This document shows, one piece after another, positions 30,207 through 39,245 of a DNA stretch of 64,000 nucleotides (within the stretch, counting starts at the first letter, position 1; every line of letters starts with the position of its first letter). This DNA comes from Acidimicrobiaceae bacterium (GTDB taxonomy: Bacteria > Actinomycetota > Acidimicrobiia > Acidimicrobiales > Aldehydirespiratoraceae), in NCBI GenBank assembly GCA_018699415.1, contig JABIQM010000036.1, forward strand, positions 31,499 through 95,498, read 5' to 3'. Made by a program: the position numbers and the translations under genes. The notes under the pieces are model-generated. The model saw only the letters and a program-made list of their open reading frames with translations, did not search any database and had not been told where the DNA came from.

Positions 30207-30776
30207 TCAGGACGTGTAGGCCGACCAGTCCTCGGGATTAGTCTCGACGAATCTATCGATGATTTCGCCGTCGACACCGTCAACGAGTACGAGACCTCTG
30301 TTCTCAGGAATGGCCTCGTTGGAGTAGAGCAGGATCCGCCAGGTAGGGCGGCTACGAAGACCGCGCCAGCCCAGCTGAGCTGAAGCGTGGCCGATCGGGA
30401 AGCCGACATCCTTGGTGGCAGCACCAAGCGCCTGCTCCTCATCGAACGAGAGATCCCAACCGCCCTGCCAATGGTACAAAGCGACGGCAATCAAGACGAT
30501 GCCAGCGATCAGGGTGCCCTTGTTGATCAGTACTGGATCATCGCCTGCGGTGGCATACAGAGCCATACATCCGAGGCCAATCACCGTATAGAGCACGGCA
30601 GGAAGCTTGCGCCGACTGTTGTTAGGGAAGAGGTACGGGGCCTCGACCATTCCTGGTTGAAGGTCCGCCGGCAGTGCGTCGCGCACGTTTCCGTCACCTG
30701 CCCGAGCAAGTTCATCGCTCCGAACGAGCTCTTCAGCCGTATCGAGTTCGTCGCCGGTTTCTCGGTCGTCAGCCAT
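30207..30776 (-). CDS. Conserved hypothetical membrane protein
   Basis: 189 aa with two TM segments in the HIT-pgsA cluster. Confidence 0.65.
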   Translation of the reverse strand: MADDRETGDELDTAEELVRSDELARAGDGNVRDALPADLQPGMVEAPYLFPNNSRRKLPAVLYTVIGLGCMALYATAGDDPVLINKGTLIAGIVLIAVALYHWQGGWDLSFDEEQALGAATKDVGFPIGHASAQLGWRGLRSRPTWRILLYSNEAIPENRGLVLVDGVDGEIIDRFVETNPEDWSAYTS

Positions 30777-30785
30777 GCCCTGAGG

Positions 30786-31277
30786 CTACGGCCAGGCAGC
30801 CACGATTCGACGCCAACTGTCGATCATCGCTTCGGGCAAGACGCGCGTGTTAGCGATCGTCGTCATGAAGTTCGTGTCACCATCCCAACGCGGCACGACA
30901 TGAATGTGGAGATGGTCGGGAATACCGGCACCCGCTCCCCTGCCGAGGTTCGCCCCAACGTTGATCCCGTGGGGGGAAAATGCAGCCGTGACCGCAGCAA
31001 CTGCAGCCCGCACGCCTTCCCATAGCTCGGCTGACTCATTGTCGGTGAGATCAGCGAGTTCGGCCACGGCGCGCTTCGGCAGGACCATCACATGGCCAGA
31101 CGTGTACGGATGGAGGTTCATCACGGCAAAACATTCTTCACCGCGCCACACGATGAACGTCTCTTCATCGGGCAGGTTCGAATCAAGGATCACCTCAAAC
31201 ACTGTGGAGCCCTCGAGCTCCTCAACACCCGTTTCCACATAGGCCATCCGCCAACCGGCCCACAGGTGCTCAACCAC
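30786..31277 (-). CDS. HIT family protein (AP4A phosphorylase-like)
   Basis: HPYTSGHVMVLPKRAVAELADL; GAGIPDHLHIHVVPRW (HxHxH). Confidence 0.93.
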   Translation of the reverse strand: MVEHLWAGWRMAYVETGVEELEGSTVFEVILDSNLPDEETFIVWRGEECFAVMNLHPYTSGHVMVLPKRAVAELADLTDNESAELWEGVRAAVAAVTAAFSPHGINVGANLGRGAGAGIPDHLHIHVVPRWDGDTNFMTTIANTRVLPEAMIDSWRRIVAAWP

Positions 31278-31292
31278 GATCGAGGCCTTGCA

Positions 31293-33266
31293 TCAGCGCT
31301 TCTCCTCGACCTCTGAGCGCAGACGGCCAATGAAATCGTCAACAGTGACGTCACGCTCGGGCTTGCCTTCGCCGCGTTTATTGACACCAACGCTGTCGTT
31401 GGCGACATCGTCGTCGCCCACCACCAGAATGTAGGGCAGCTTCTCAACTTTGCCGTTTCGCACACGCTTACCTAGCGGTTCAGCAGCGCTAACGACGTCA
31501 ACGCGAAATCCCTCGGAGCGAAGGCGAGCCGCGACCGCGTAGGCAAAGTCGTCATGCACTTCGGCGACGGGAAGCATCCGCACCTGAATCGGCGAAAGCC
31601 ACGCGGGGAACGCACCGGCGTAATGCTCGATGAGCACGCCGAAGAAGCGTTCGATAGAACCCATCAGGGCTCGATGGATCATCACCGGCCGCTTGCGAGT
31701 GCCGTCCGACGCTATGTACTCCAGGTCGAAGCGTTCAGGCAGGTTGAAGTCGAGTTGGATGGTGGACAGCTGCCACGCTCGACCGATGGCGTCCGTGACA
31801 TCGACATCAATCTTCGGTCCGTAGAACGCGCCGCCACCCTCGTCTACGACATAGTCAAGACCGTGCGTGTCAAGCGCGGCCCGAAGCCCTGCGGTGGCTT
31901 CGTCCCAAATTTCGTTGTCGCCAACAGCTTTCTCGAGCGGTCGGGTCGAGAGCTTCGCCTGGAAATCCTCAAAGCCGAAAGCCCGCAGCACCGACAGAAC
32001 AAAATCAAGGAGCGAAGCCAACTCAGTCTGGATGTCTTCACGAGTGGTAAAGATGTGACTATCGTCCTGGGTGAAGCCCCGGCTTCGCATGAGACCGTGA
32101 ATGGCGCCTGACAACTCGTAGCGGTACACGGCGCCGAGTTCGAAGAACCGCAACGGCAGCTCGCGATAGCTCCGCTGGTTCGACCGGTAAACCATCACGT
32201 GGAACGGACAGTTCATCGGCTTTGGGTAGTACGAGGCCCCGTCCATCTCCATCGGCGGGTACATGCCGTCGGCGTAGAAGTCGAGATGGCCCGACGTCTC
32301 CCACAACACGGATTTGGCGATGTGTGGCGAGAAGACGTATTCGTAACCGCCATTCTCGTGACGGTCGCGACTGTAGTCCTCCATAAGTTTACGAATCAGC
32401 GCGCCCTTAGGGTGCCAGACAGCAAGGCCGGGGCCGAGTTCATCGGGCCAACTGACGAGATCAAGTTCCTGGGCGAGACGCCGATGGTCACGCTTCTCGG
32501 CCTCTTCGAGCATCTGGAGATGTGCTTTTAACGACTTCTTGGAGTCCCATGCAGTGCCATAGATCCGTTGGAGCATCGGACGGCTGACATCGCCTCGCCA
32601 ATACGCACCAGCCACCGACTGAAGCTTGAAATGACCAAGCTTGCCGGTGCTGGGCACATGAGGGCCAGTGCACATGTCACGAAAGCCATCGCCGTTGGCG
32701 TAGTACGAGATGGTGTTGCCATCGGTACTGACCTCGCCAGCGTCCTGGCCGGGAGCGGCACCTCCGGTGACGCGCTCAATAATCTCGGCCTTGTACAACT
32801 CGTCAGCAAAGAAGATTGCTGCCTCCGCAGCCGGCAGTTCGTGACGAACGAATGGCTGATCGGCCGCAACGATTTCCCGCATCCGAGCCTCGATCTTCTC
32901 GAGGTCTTCCTCTGAGAGGGTCTGTCCATCAGGCAGGTCGGCGTCGTAGTAGAAGCCGTGCTCAATCGGTGGACCAATGGCGAGTTGCGCGCCGGGATAG
33001 AGGTCCAGTATCGCTTGCGCCATCACGTGGGCGGTGCTGTGGCGGATGGTGCGAAGGCCACGGTCCGAGGGTGCAGTGACGATCTCAACGACAGCGCCAT
33101 CGCGCAGAGGCCGATTGAGATCAAGTTCCTCGCCATCGACGACAGCGATGAGCGCAGCACGAGCGAGACCGGCACCGATCGAAGCGGCCAGACCGGCGGT
33201 CGTCGTCCCGGCTGGGATTTCACGCGCAGAGCCGTCGGGAAGTTGAACGGTAATCACATCGGACAT
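31293..33266 (-). CDS. thrS: Threonine--tRNA ligase
   Basis: 657 aa; TGS domain, MNCPFHVMVY, RSRGFTQDDSHIF, HRALMGSIERFFGVLIEHY. Confidence 0.98.
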   Translation of the reverse strand: MSDVITVQLPDGSAREIPAGTTTAGLAASIGAGLARAALIAVVDGEELDLNRPLRDGAVVEIVTAPSDRGLRTIRHSTAHVMAQAILDLYPGAQLAIGPPIEHGFYYDADLPDGQTLSEEDLEKIEARMREIVAADQPFVRHELPAAEAAIFFADELYKAEIIERVTGGAAPGQDAGEVSTDGNTISYYANGDGFRDMCTGPHVPSTGKLGHFKLQSVAGAYWRGDVSRPMLQRIYGTAWDSKKSLKAHLQMLEEAEKRDHRRLAQELDLVSWPDELGPGLAVWHPKGALIRKLMEDYSRDRHENGGYEYVFSPHIAKSVLWETSGHLDFYADGMYPPMEMDGASYYPKPMNCPFHVMVYRSNQRSYRELPLRFFELGAVYRYELSGAIHGLMRSRGFTQDDSHIFTTREDIQTELASLLDFVLSVLRAFGFEDFQAKLSTRPLEKAVGDNEIWDEATAGLRAALDTHGLDYVVDEGGGAFYGPKIDVDVTDAIGRAWQLSTIQLDFNLPERFDLEYIASDGTRKRPVMIHRALMGSIERFFGVLIEHYAGAFPAWLSPIQVRMLPVAEVHDDFAYAVAARLRSEGFRVDVVSAAEPLGKRVRNGKVEKLPYILVVGDDDVANDSVGVNKRGEGKPERDVTVDDFIGRLRSEVEEKR

Positions 33267-33346
33267 AGATAGCGAGACTACCGGCGCGACCTCCAGCCGA
33301 AGGTGGCTTTTCGATGCGGTATCTCACACCGGCCCATCGACCAGCG

Positions 33347-33508
33347 CTATTTCCGCAGCAAGAGCCCCGCGAAAGTTTCGATGCGGTTGTCCAGATAACC
33401 CGGTGCGGGGCAGTTCATCGTGGCAAGTTGGTTGACAACGAAGAAGGCACCTCCGCGGACCTCATAACTCAGGATGCCATCTCTGATTCGACCTAGTGGG
33501 TCATGGCG
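33347..33508 (-). other. Possible coding relic continuing in frame after the GGDEF-EAL stop
   Basis: 54-codon open stretch (then TAG): RHDPLGRIRDGILSYEVRGGAFFVVNQLATMNCPAPGYLDNRIETFAGLLLRK; protein-like composition but no start codon other than an internal ATG. Confidence 0.3.
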
Positions 33509-36430
33509 TTAGTTGTTGCTCTCTTGTTGCACGAGTAAGGCACGAAATTCAGATGCTGGCATCGGCTTGTGGAAGAAATATCCCTGGGCTCGTTTGCATC
33601 CGAGACCGGCCAGAATCTCTACCTGATCTTGATTCTCGACGCCTTCCGCAACGACGTCCAGATTCAGTGCGCTGGCGAGCGACAAGATCGAGTTGATAAA
33701 CGTCACACTTTCGTTGTCAGTCGCCAGGTCGTTCACGAACGACTTGTCGATCTTGAGTGAATCCACCGCCAGGCGCTTGAGATACGAGAGAGAACTGTAT
33801 CCAGTGCCAAAATCATCCAACGAGAGCCGCACGCCAGACCTACGGAACTGATTCAACACGCGCACGGCTTGGTCGAGATCTATGATCAGCGCTGACTCGG
33901 TAACTTCCAGACAGAGCCGTGACACCGGAAGGCCTGTGCTGACCAGCACGTCCGCCACCCGCTTTAGTATCAGTTCATCTTCGTCACAGACCTGCTCTGC
34001 AGCCATGTTTACCCGTAGAACAGGCGCTTGGAGCCCTCCGGGCCAAGATGCAGCTTCTTCGCACGCTTCGGCGAGAACGAGTTCACCGATCTCGGCTATC
34101 AGCCCTATCTCCTCGGCTTCTTCGATGAATTGTCCGGCGGCAAGAAGACCACGCTCGGGGTGGCGCCACCGAACCAACGCTTCGGCACCGACGATCTCCC
34201 CGCTGGGCATCGATACCTCAGGCTGATAGTGCACACAGAATTCACCACGAGCCAGCGCATGTCTGAGTTCGCCCTCCATGCGCATACGGAAATGGATCTC
34301 TTCCTTCATGCCCTTGTCAAATACGGCAAGTCTCCGTCCACCCGCTCCCTTCGCCTTGTACATCGCCGCATCCGCTTCCAGAAAGACGCCTTCAATGTCG
34401 CTATCGATCGTCGAGTACGCAATCCCGGCGCTCAACGACGGGTAATGCCGGTGCCGGCCAAGCACCATGACTGACCCGACGCTTTCGATGAGTTCGTGGA
34501 CAAGTTTCCGGGTTTCCGCGTCGCTGATCGGTCCCTTGAACGCAATCGCGAATTCATCGCCCCCAAGCCTGGCCACGACGTCGCCTGGGCGGATATGAGT
34601 CGCGCATCGGTCAGCAATCCGCCGAAGGACGGTATTTCCCGTCGCGTGTCCAAGTGAGTCATTGACATACTTGAATCTGTCCAGATCCATGACGACCAGC
34701 GCAGATGAACCCGAATCGCTTTGCATGTCAGCAAACTCACGACGTAATCCACGTCGGTTGAGCAACCCGGTGAGTTCATCGTGCTCTGCGAGAAACTCGA
34801 GCCTGCGTGCCGCCTTGCGACGTTCAGTGATGTCCAACGCGTGCACGAGAATAAACGACTCGTCCTTTACCGGCTCTACTCCCACACATCGGATCTGAGC
34901 GAGGATCGGCCGCCCTTGTGGACCCCTGTAGACCTGGATTTGCGACGTACCACCGTCGCTAGTTTCAATGGCTGTGTTCGTGGTTTCGTTGAACATCCAA
35001 GCAGAAGACGTTCGGAACTCTTGAGCGACGTCGGCAAGGCTCTCGAAGAGGACCTTGTCTGGTTTTGTGCCGAGCAAAGAATCGACTGATGGCATACCAA
35101 GCATGGACACAAACGCACCATTGCAATCAAGGATCCGAAGATCCTCCTGGCTCCGGAGCACAATCGGAATCGGAGAAGAGTCAAGAACAGCCGAGGCGCG
35201 TGATTCGACGACCAAGCGGTTCTCGACCAACGAAATAGTCGCGCTCATGCGCTGGAGGGCCTCAACATTTCCGCCGTCCCACACGGCGGTTTCAACAGAG
35301 CCGGCAACAATGATCGCGGAGGGGTGGTCCGGATCTCCACGAGGCATCGCGAGCTGCTTCCGAAGCTCGAGTATGGGCTGATCAGACTTTGCCAACGTTT
35401 TTGTCAACCGTGCCGAATCCAGCAGATCATGGGTCCCAAATGGGACCTTTGTTCTTACCTCGCGAGGCGTGAGGGATTCATGCAGCCACATCCGGGTACG
35501 GACATACATCTGGTTCGGGTAGTCGATGTACCAATCGGAAATAGCTGGAAACTCAAGTAATTCAGCCGTCTCTGTCAGCGCCTTCAGGAGCAGTTCATCG
35601 AAGTTCTCAGGGGAGGCCGCCATCAAGGCGGCTGCGCTTTTCATCAGGCTGCCGTGATCGCTCATACGACGTTCGCTTGAAGTTCTGAGTTCAGCCTCAG
35701 CGTCTATGCGGCGCAAGAACTGCGCGAGCAGGATCATTAGTCCGCGGAGCAGGTAGTTCACGCTTCGATCCATGTCGTACCCAGATCCAGCGGCGGTAAC
35801 AGCCGCTATTCTGAGCGTCCCGTCCACCTTGGCGAACACTCCGGCGTGGATCGACACATCATCGCGGTCTTTGCTATCGCCGTCTTCGCCGTCAAAGAAG
35901 GCATCGACATCAACCAAGGCTTCGTTCAAGGATGACTTGATCACTGCCCCCGTTGCGTCAAGAGACGCCAAACGCTCGACGTAGTCTCGCCGGATCGAAC
36001 CCGGACCCGCAGATGGGAGTCGGGGTTGCGAACTCAGGAGAGGCCGCCAGTTGTGCACGAGGCGGAGTTCCAACGAACTAGCGTCAATTTCCCAGATCCC
36101 GACTCCCCTCGCTCCACATGCCAAACCGAGAGACTCAATTGCAGAAAAGATTGCTTCGCCAGCTTTGTTGAGACTCGCGCCGTTTAGATCATTGCCGATC
36201 TGCCAAAGTACGTCGTGATTCGATGCCCGTTCCCTGGCCTGAACCCGATCCAGTTCCTCTGTGAGGCTAGCGGTGAGGTCGTTAAGGTCAAAGAGTTGCC
36301 TCTGGAGCATTCTCTTTGCTTCATTCGCCTGCTCCAGCTTTTCGCTTGCGATCTTCTCCGCTTCCAGGCGCGCAGTCTTTTCGCGCTTCGCGCGCTGCGA
36401 CAACCGTTCGAGGCGATCTGAATCGCTCAT
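33509..36430 (-). CDS. Multi-domain GAF/PAS-like sensor with GGDEF and EAL domains (c-di-GMP synthase/phosphodiesterase), H-NOX-associated
   Basis: N-terminal coiled coil; PAS-like region; RPGD-VVARL-GGDEF (I-site + active site); GAEALVRWRHP, EVTES, DDFGTGYSSLSYLK, AEGVEN, QGYFFHKP. Confidence 0.95.
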   Translation of the reverse strand: MSDSDRLERLSQRAKREKTARLEAEKIASEKLEQANEAKRMLQRQLFDLNDLTASLTEELDRVQARERASNHDVLWQIGNDLNGASLNKAGEAIFSAIESLGLACGARGVGIWEIDASSLELRLVHNWRPLLSSQPRLPSAGPGSIRRDYVERLASLDATGAVIKSSLNEALVDVDAFFDGEDGDSKDRDDVSIHAGVFAKVDGTLRIAAVTAAGSGYDMDRSVNYLLRGLMILLAQFLRRIDAEAELRTSSERRMSDHGSLMKSAAALMAASPENFDELLLKALTETAELLEFPAISDWYIDYPNQMYVRTRMWLHESLTPREVRTKVPFGTHDLLDSARLTKTLAKSDQPILELRKQLAMPRGDPDHPSAIIVAGSVETAVWDGGNVEALQRMSATISLVENRLVVESRASAVLDSSPIPIVLRSQEDLRILDCNGAFVSMLGMPSVDSLLGTKPDKVLFESLADVAQEFRTSSAWMFNETTNTAIETSDGGTSQIQVYRGPQGRPILAQIRCVGVEPVKDESFILVHALDITERRKAARRLEFLAEHDELTGLLNRRGLRREFADMQSDSGSSALVVMDLDRFKYVNDSLGHATGNTVLRRIADRCATHIRPGDVVARLGGDEFAIAFKGPISDAETRKLVHELIESVGSVMVLGRHRHYPSLSAGIAYSTIDSDIEGVFLEADAAMYKAKGAGGRRLAVFDKGMKEEIHFRMRMEGELRHALARGEFCVHYQPEVSMPSGEIVGAEALVRWRHPERGLLAAGQFIEEAEEIGLIAEIGELVLAEACEEAASWPGGLQAPVLRVNMAAEQVCDEDELILKRVADVLVSTGLPVSRLCLEVTESALIIDLDQAVRVLNQFRRSGVRLSLDDFGTGYSSLSYLKRLAVDSLKIDKSFVNDLATDNESVTFINSILSLASALNLDVVAEGVENQDQVEILAGLGCKRAQGYFFHKPMPASEFRALLVQQESNN

Positions 36431-36969
36431 GACAACGCGTCTAACACCTTCACTATGAATCGGGCATCCGTGGGCGACGACGCACCCAGCGGTTCTATCT
36501 TAGTTTCTTCGCCGTAAAGGTCCCCACCGCCCACGATGAGTCCTTGGGTCGACGCCAAGAGCCTCCTAGCGGAGACATAGTGGCCGAGGATCCCGTCATC
36601 AATCTCGGAAAATTTATGCATAGGCAGAACCACTCTAGAATACGACAACTCCACCTCCGGATGGATGATGTCATCGACGGAACGCAATAGCTCCTCCGCA
36701 CACAGAAATTGAGCAGTGACGTTACCCAGGCGTTTGGTGCGTTGAGGGAGCAAGTGTCGGCCAATGAGCCTCAAGGGGTCATCAATGCTCTGGCCAAGCA
36801 GAGCCCCAGCCACAGCAACCAGCGCTTCGGTATCTGCTTCCTCGTAGTTTCCGAGTGCGGTATAAGCAGCGCTCACGCCGCTGTTACCAAGCAAAATATC
36901 CCATGTGTCTTCCCCATAGAGTCCGAGCACTGTCTCTTCAACGGCGTGGAAAATAACCCCTTTGAGCAC
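36427..36969 (-). CDS. H-NOX (HNOB) haem nitric-oxide/oxygen sensor protein
   Basis: MLKGVIFHAVEETVLGLYGEDTWDILL; IIHPEVELSYSRVVLP (proximal His); HYVSARRL (YxSxR); ATGA overlap with the GGDEF-EAL gene. Confidence 0.9.
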   Translation of the reverse strand: MLKGVIFHAVEETVLGLYGEDTWDILLGNSGVSAAYTALGNYEEADTEALVAVAGALLGQSIDDPLRLIGRHLLPQRTKRLGNVTAQFLCAEELLRSVDDIIHPEVELSYSRVVLPMHKFSEIDDGILGHYVSARRLLASTQGLIVGGGDLYGEETKIEPLGASSPTDARFIVKVLDALS

Positions 36970-37217
36970 GGCGGTTCATCCTCTTTCGCTGGGTCCGCGG
37001 TTATTAGCTACGCAGCAAAGCTGTAACGCAGGAAAGAGCTGCCTAGATCCTCGTGCAGACAGCCGGTTCGCGACCTGATGCTGCCAAGACAGCTACCGAA
37101 ATGCTGCACACCAACAGAGTAGACCACCCTTTTCTGGGACGAACAGCGACCTACCGGCAAGCCGATCACCGGGTCGTAATCGACGGCGACAATGCCCACC
37201 ACCAGTCGAGACAAGGG

Positions 37218-38018
37218 TTAAGGGCCAGCCGCGCCGAGGACGTCGGCTGACGACCGCCGCTCGGGCATCTCGGGAGTGCCGGTGGATTGCAGGGTCTCAG
37301 CGGCGGCCGTCTTTGCTTTGGTGGCGTACTCGTTGACGTAGACCTGTCCGGTGAGCGCCCGGATCTCGAACATCAACTCATCGGTCATCTGCCGGTATCG
37401 CAAGCGAGCGTCAGTGACCGATGTCGACTCCGCTGGATAGATCGGCCGACCGAATCGAATTTCAGCAGGGCGGAAACACTTGGGCATCGATGAGCCGCGC
37501 GGCTGTATCGCCCTGGTGCCGAGAATGCCGACCGGGATGATCGGCGCGCCGTTGGACACCGAGAGGCGGGCTACCCCGGTATGCCCCTTGTGCAATAAGC
37601 CGAAGCGAGAACGGGTGCCCTCGGGATAGATGCCAAAGAGGTGCCCACCATCGAGAACCTCGGCCGCCGCGTCGAGCGCACGCGTCGACGCGTCACCGCC
37701 ACTGCGGTCAATCGGGATCATTCCCAGCGCAGGAAACAGGCGGCGAGTCTTCCAGTCGTCAAGGTACTCGGCCTTGCCAACGAAGAAAACCGGGCGGCCG
37801 GCTACCACAGGCAGAAAGAATGAATCGATGACCGAGTTGTGATTGGCAGCGAGAATCGCTGGCCCGTCGGTCGGGAGTTGGTCACGACCGACCACCTTGA
37901 TTCGCCAAAGAAACGAAAATAGCGGACTCATGATGGAGAGCACCGCCTGCTGCAGACTGGCTCCTTCCGGCGGTGAAATCGTGGCGCTCATGGGGTCCCC
38001 GGCCGCATCATTCCTCAT
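37218..38018 (-). CDS. 1-acyl-sn-glycerol-3-phosphate acyltransferase
   Basis: ILAANHNSVIDSFFLP (NHxxxxD), LFGIYPEGTRSRFG. Confidence 0.92.
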   Translation of the reverse strand: MRNDAAGDPMSATISPPEGASLQQAVLSIMSPLFSFLWRIKVVGRDQLPTDGPAILAANHNSVIDSFFLPVVAGRPVFFVGKAEYLDDWKTRRLFPALGMIPIDRSGGDASTRALDAAAEVLDGGHLFGIYPEGTRSRFGLLHKGHTGVARLSVSNGAPIIPVGILGTRAIQPRGSSMPKCFRPAEIRFGRPIYPAESTSVTDARLRYRQMTDELMFEIRALTGQVYVNEYATKAKTAAAETLQSTGTPEMPERRSSADVLGAAGP

Positions 38019-39219
38019 CGCCGAGACGAACGCCGAGCAACTTGGCCGCCTCGCTCACGCCCTCACCAGCGCTGGCAGCTCGGTCAATCGCCCTCATGGC
38101 CGCTGGCACGTCAAGGTCATTATCAAGCGCAGCCCGGACCCCGGCCAGAGCAGCAACCCCCGGACCCGCCGCGTTCCACTCAGCAAGGCGAACGATGGCC
38201 TCATCGAGAAGCGAATCGGTCCAGTTCCATGGCCGCCGATAGTGATGAATCATGAGCGCGAGTCGGATCGCCATCGCATGAACCCGGTCCCTTAGTTCGT
38301 GCACAAAAACAAGGTTGCCAGTCGACTTCGACATCTTGCGGCCATCAAGATGCACCATCGACTGGTGCAGCCAATGGCGAACGAACGGCTCCCCGGTGGC
38401 GGCCTCCGACTGAGCATTCACGCACTCGTGGTGGGGATACAGCAGGTCCACGCCACCACCGTGAAGGTCGATTGTCTTGCCCAGTTCACGTAGCGCTAGC
38501 GCGGTACATTCGATGTGCCAGCCCGGCCGCCCTCTCCCCCACCTTGACTCCCATGCTGGCTCGCCGGCCGCCGACGGACGCCAGAGTACGAAGTCAAGGG
38601 GGTCGCGTTTGGCCGGATCATCGGGCTTTTCGCCCCACTCTTCGGCCAACACCTGCATCCGGGCACGACCCAGCGAGGCCACTTGACCAAAGTCCTCAGC
38701 AGACCGGGTATCGAAGAAGACGCTGCCAGCCGTTTCGTAGGCGTTTCCGGCCTCGACAATCGCGTTAATGACACCGCGGACGTCGGGGATCGCGCCTGTC
38801 GCTCGCGGCTCGGACCACGGAGCGAGCGTGTTGAGTGCCTCCATGTCCTCATCGAACCTGGCCGTCTCGCCAAAGGCCAGATCGAGATAGTGCACATCAC
38901 GCTTCGCCGCAGCACGAAGGATGTCATCGTCGACGTCAGTGATGTTGCGGACGTAGCGAACCTCGTGTCCGCGGTCAATGAGGCGCCGCTGGAGGATGTC
39001 GTAGGTGATGTAGGTGGCAGCATGTCCAAGATGTGTCGCGTCATAGGGCGTGATGCCACACACGTACATACGCACAATCTCAGGCGGGTCAAACGGCACA
39101 ACCGCTCCGCGACGGGTGTCATACAGCCGCATGGTTGGATGCTCACTGCCGATCATGTCGCCGACGGTAGCGCCGAGGTCGTAATGTTCGGCGGAACCGA
39201 CCGGACAGAAGTCGGTCAC
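38008..39219 (-). CDS. mshC: L-cysteine:1D-myo-inositol 2-amino-2-deoxy-alpha-D-glucopyranoside ligase (mycothiol biosynthesis)
   Basis: MYVCGITPYDATHLGHAATYITYD is the MshC rather than CysS signature; GRPGWHIECTALAL; GRKMSKSTGNLV. Confidence 0.88.
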   Translation of the reverse strand: MTDFCPVGSAEHYDLGATVGDMIGSEHPTMRLYDTRRGAVVPFDPPEIVRMYVCGITPYDATHLGHAATYITYDILQRRLIDRGHEVRYVRNITDVDDDILRAAAKRDVHYLDLAFGETARFDEDMEALNTLAPWSEPRATGAIPDVRGVINAIVEAGNAYETAGSVFFDTRSAEDFGQVASLGRARMQVLAEEWGEKPDDPAKRDPLDFVLWRPSAAGEPAWESRWGRGRPGWHIECTALALRELGKTIDLHGGGVDLLYPHHECVNAQSEAATGEPFVRHWLHQSMVHLDGRKMSKSTGNLVFVHELRDRVHAMAIRLALMIHHYRRPWNWTDSLLDEAIVRLAEWNAAGPGVAALAGVRAALDNDLDVPAAMRAIDRAASAGEGVSEAAKLLGVRLGDEE

Positions 39220-39245
39220 TTCTCCCAGAAACCGAAAGGACCATC

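Noticed and set aside
37008-37214. 68-aa minus-strand ORF
   Set aside because: No recognisable family; composition consistent with intergenic DNA.
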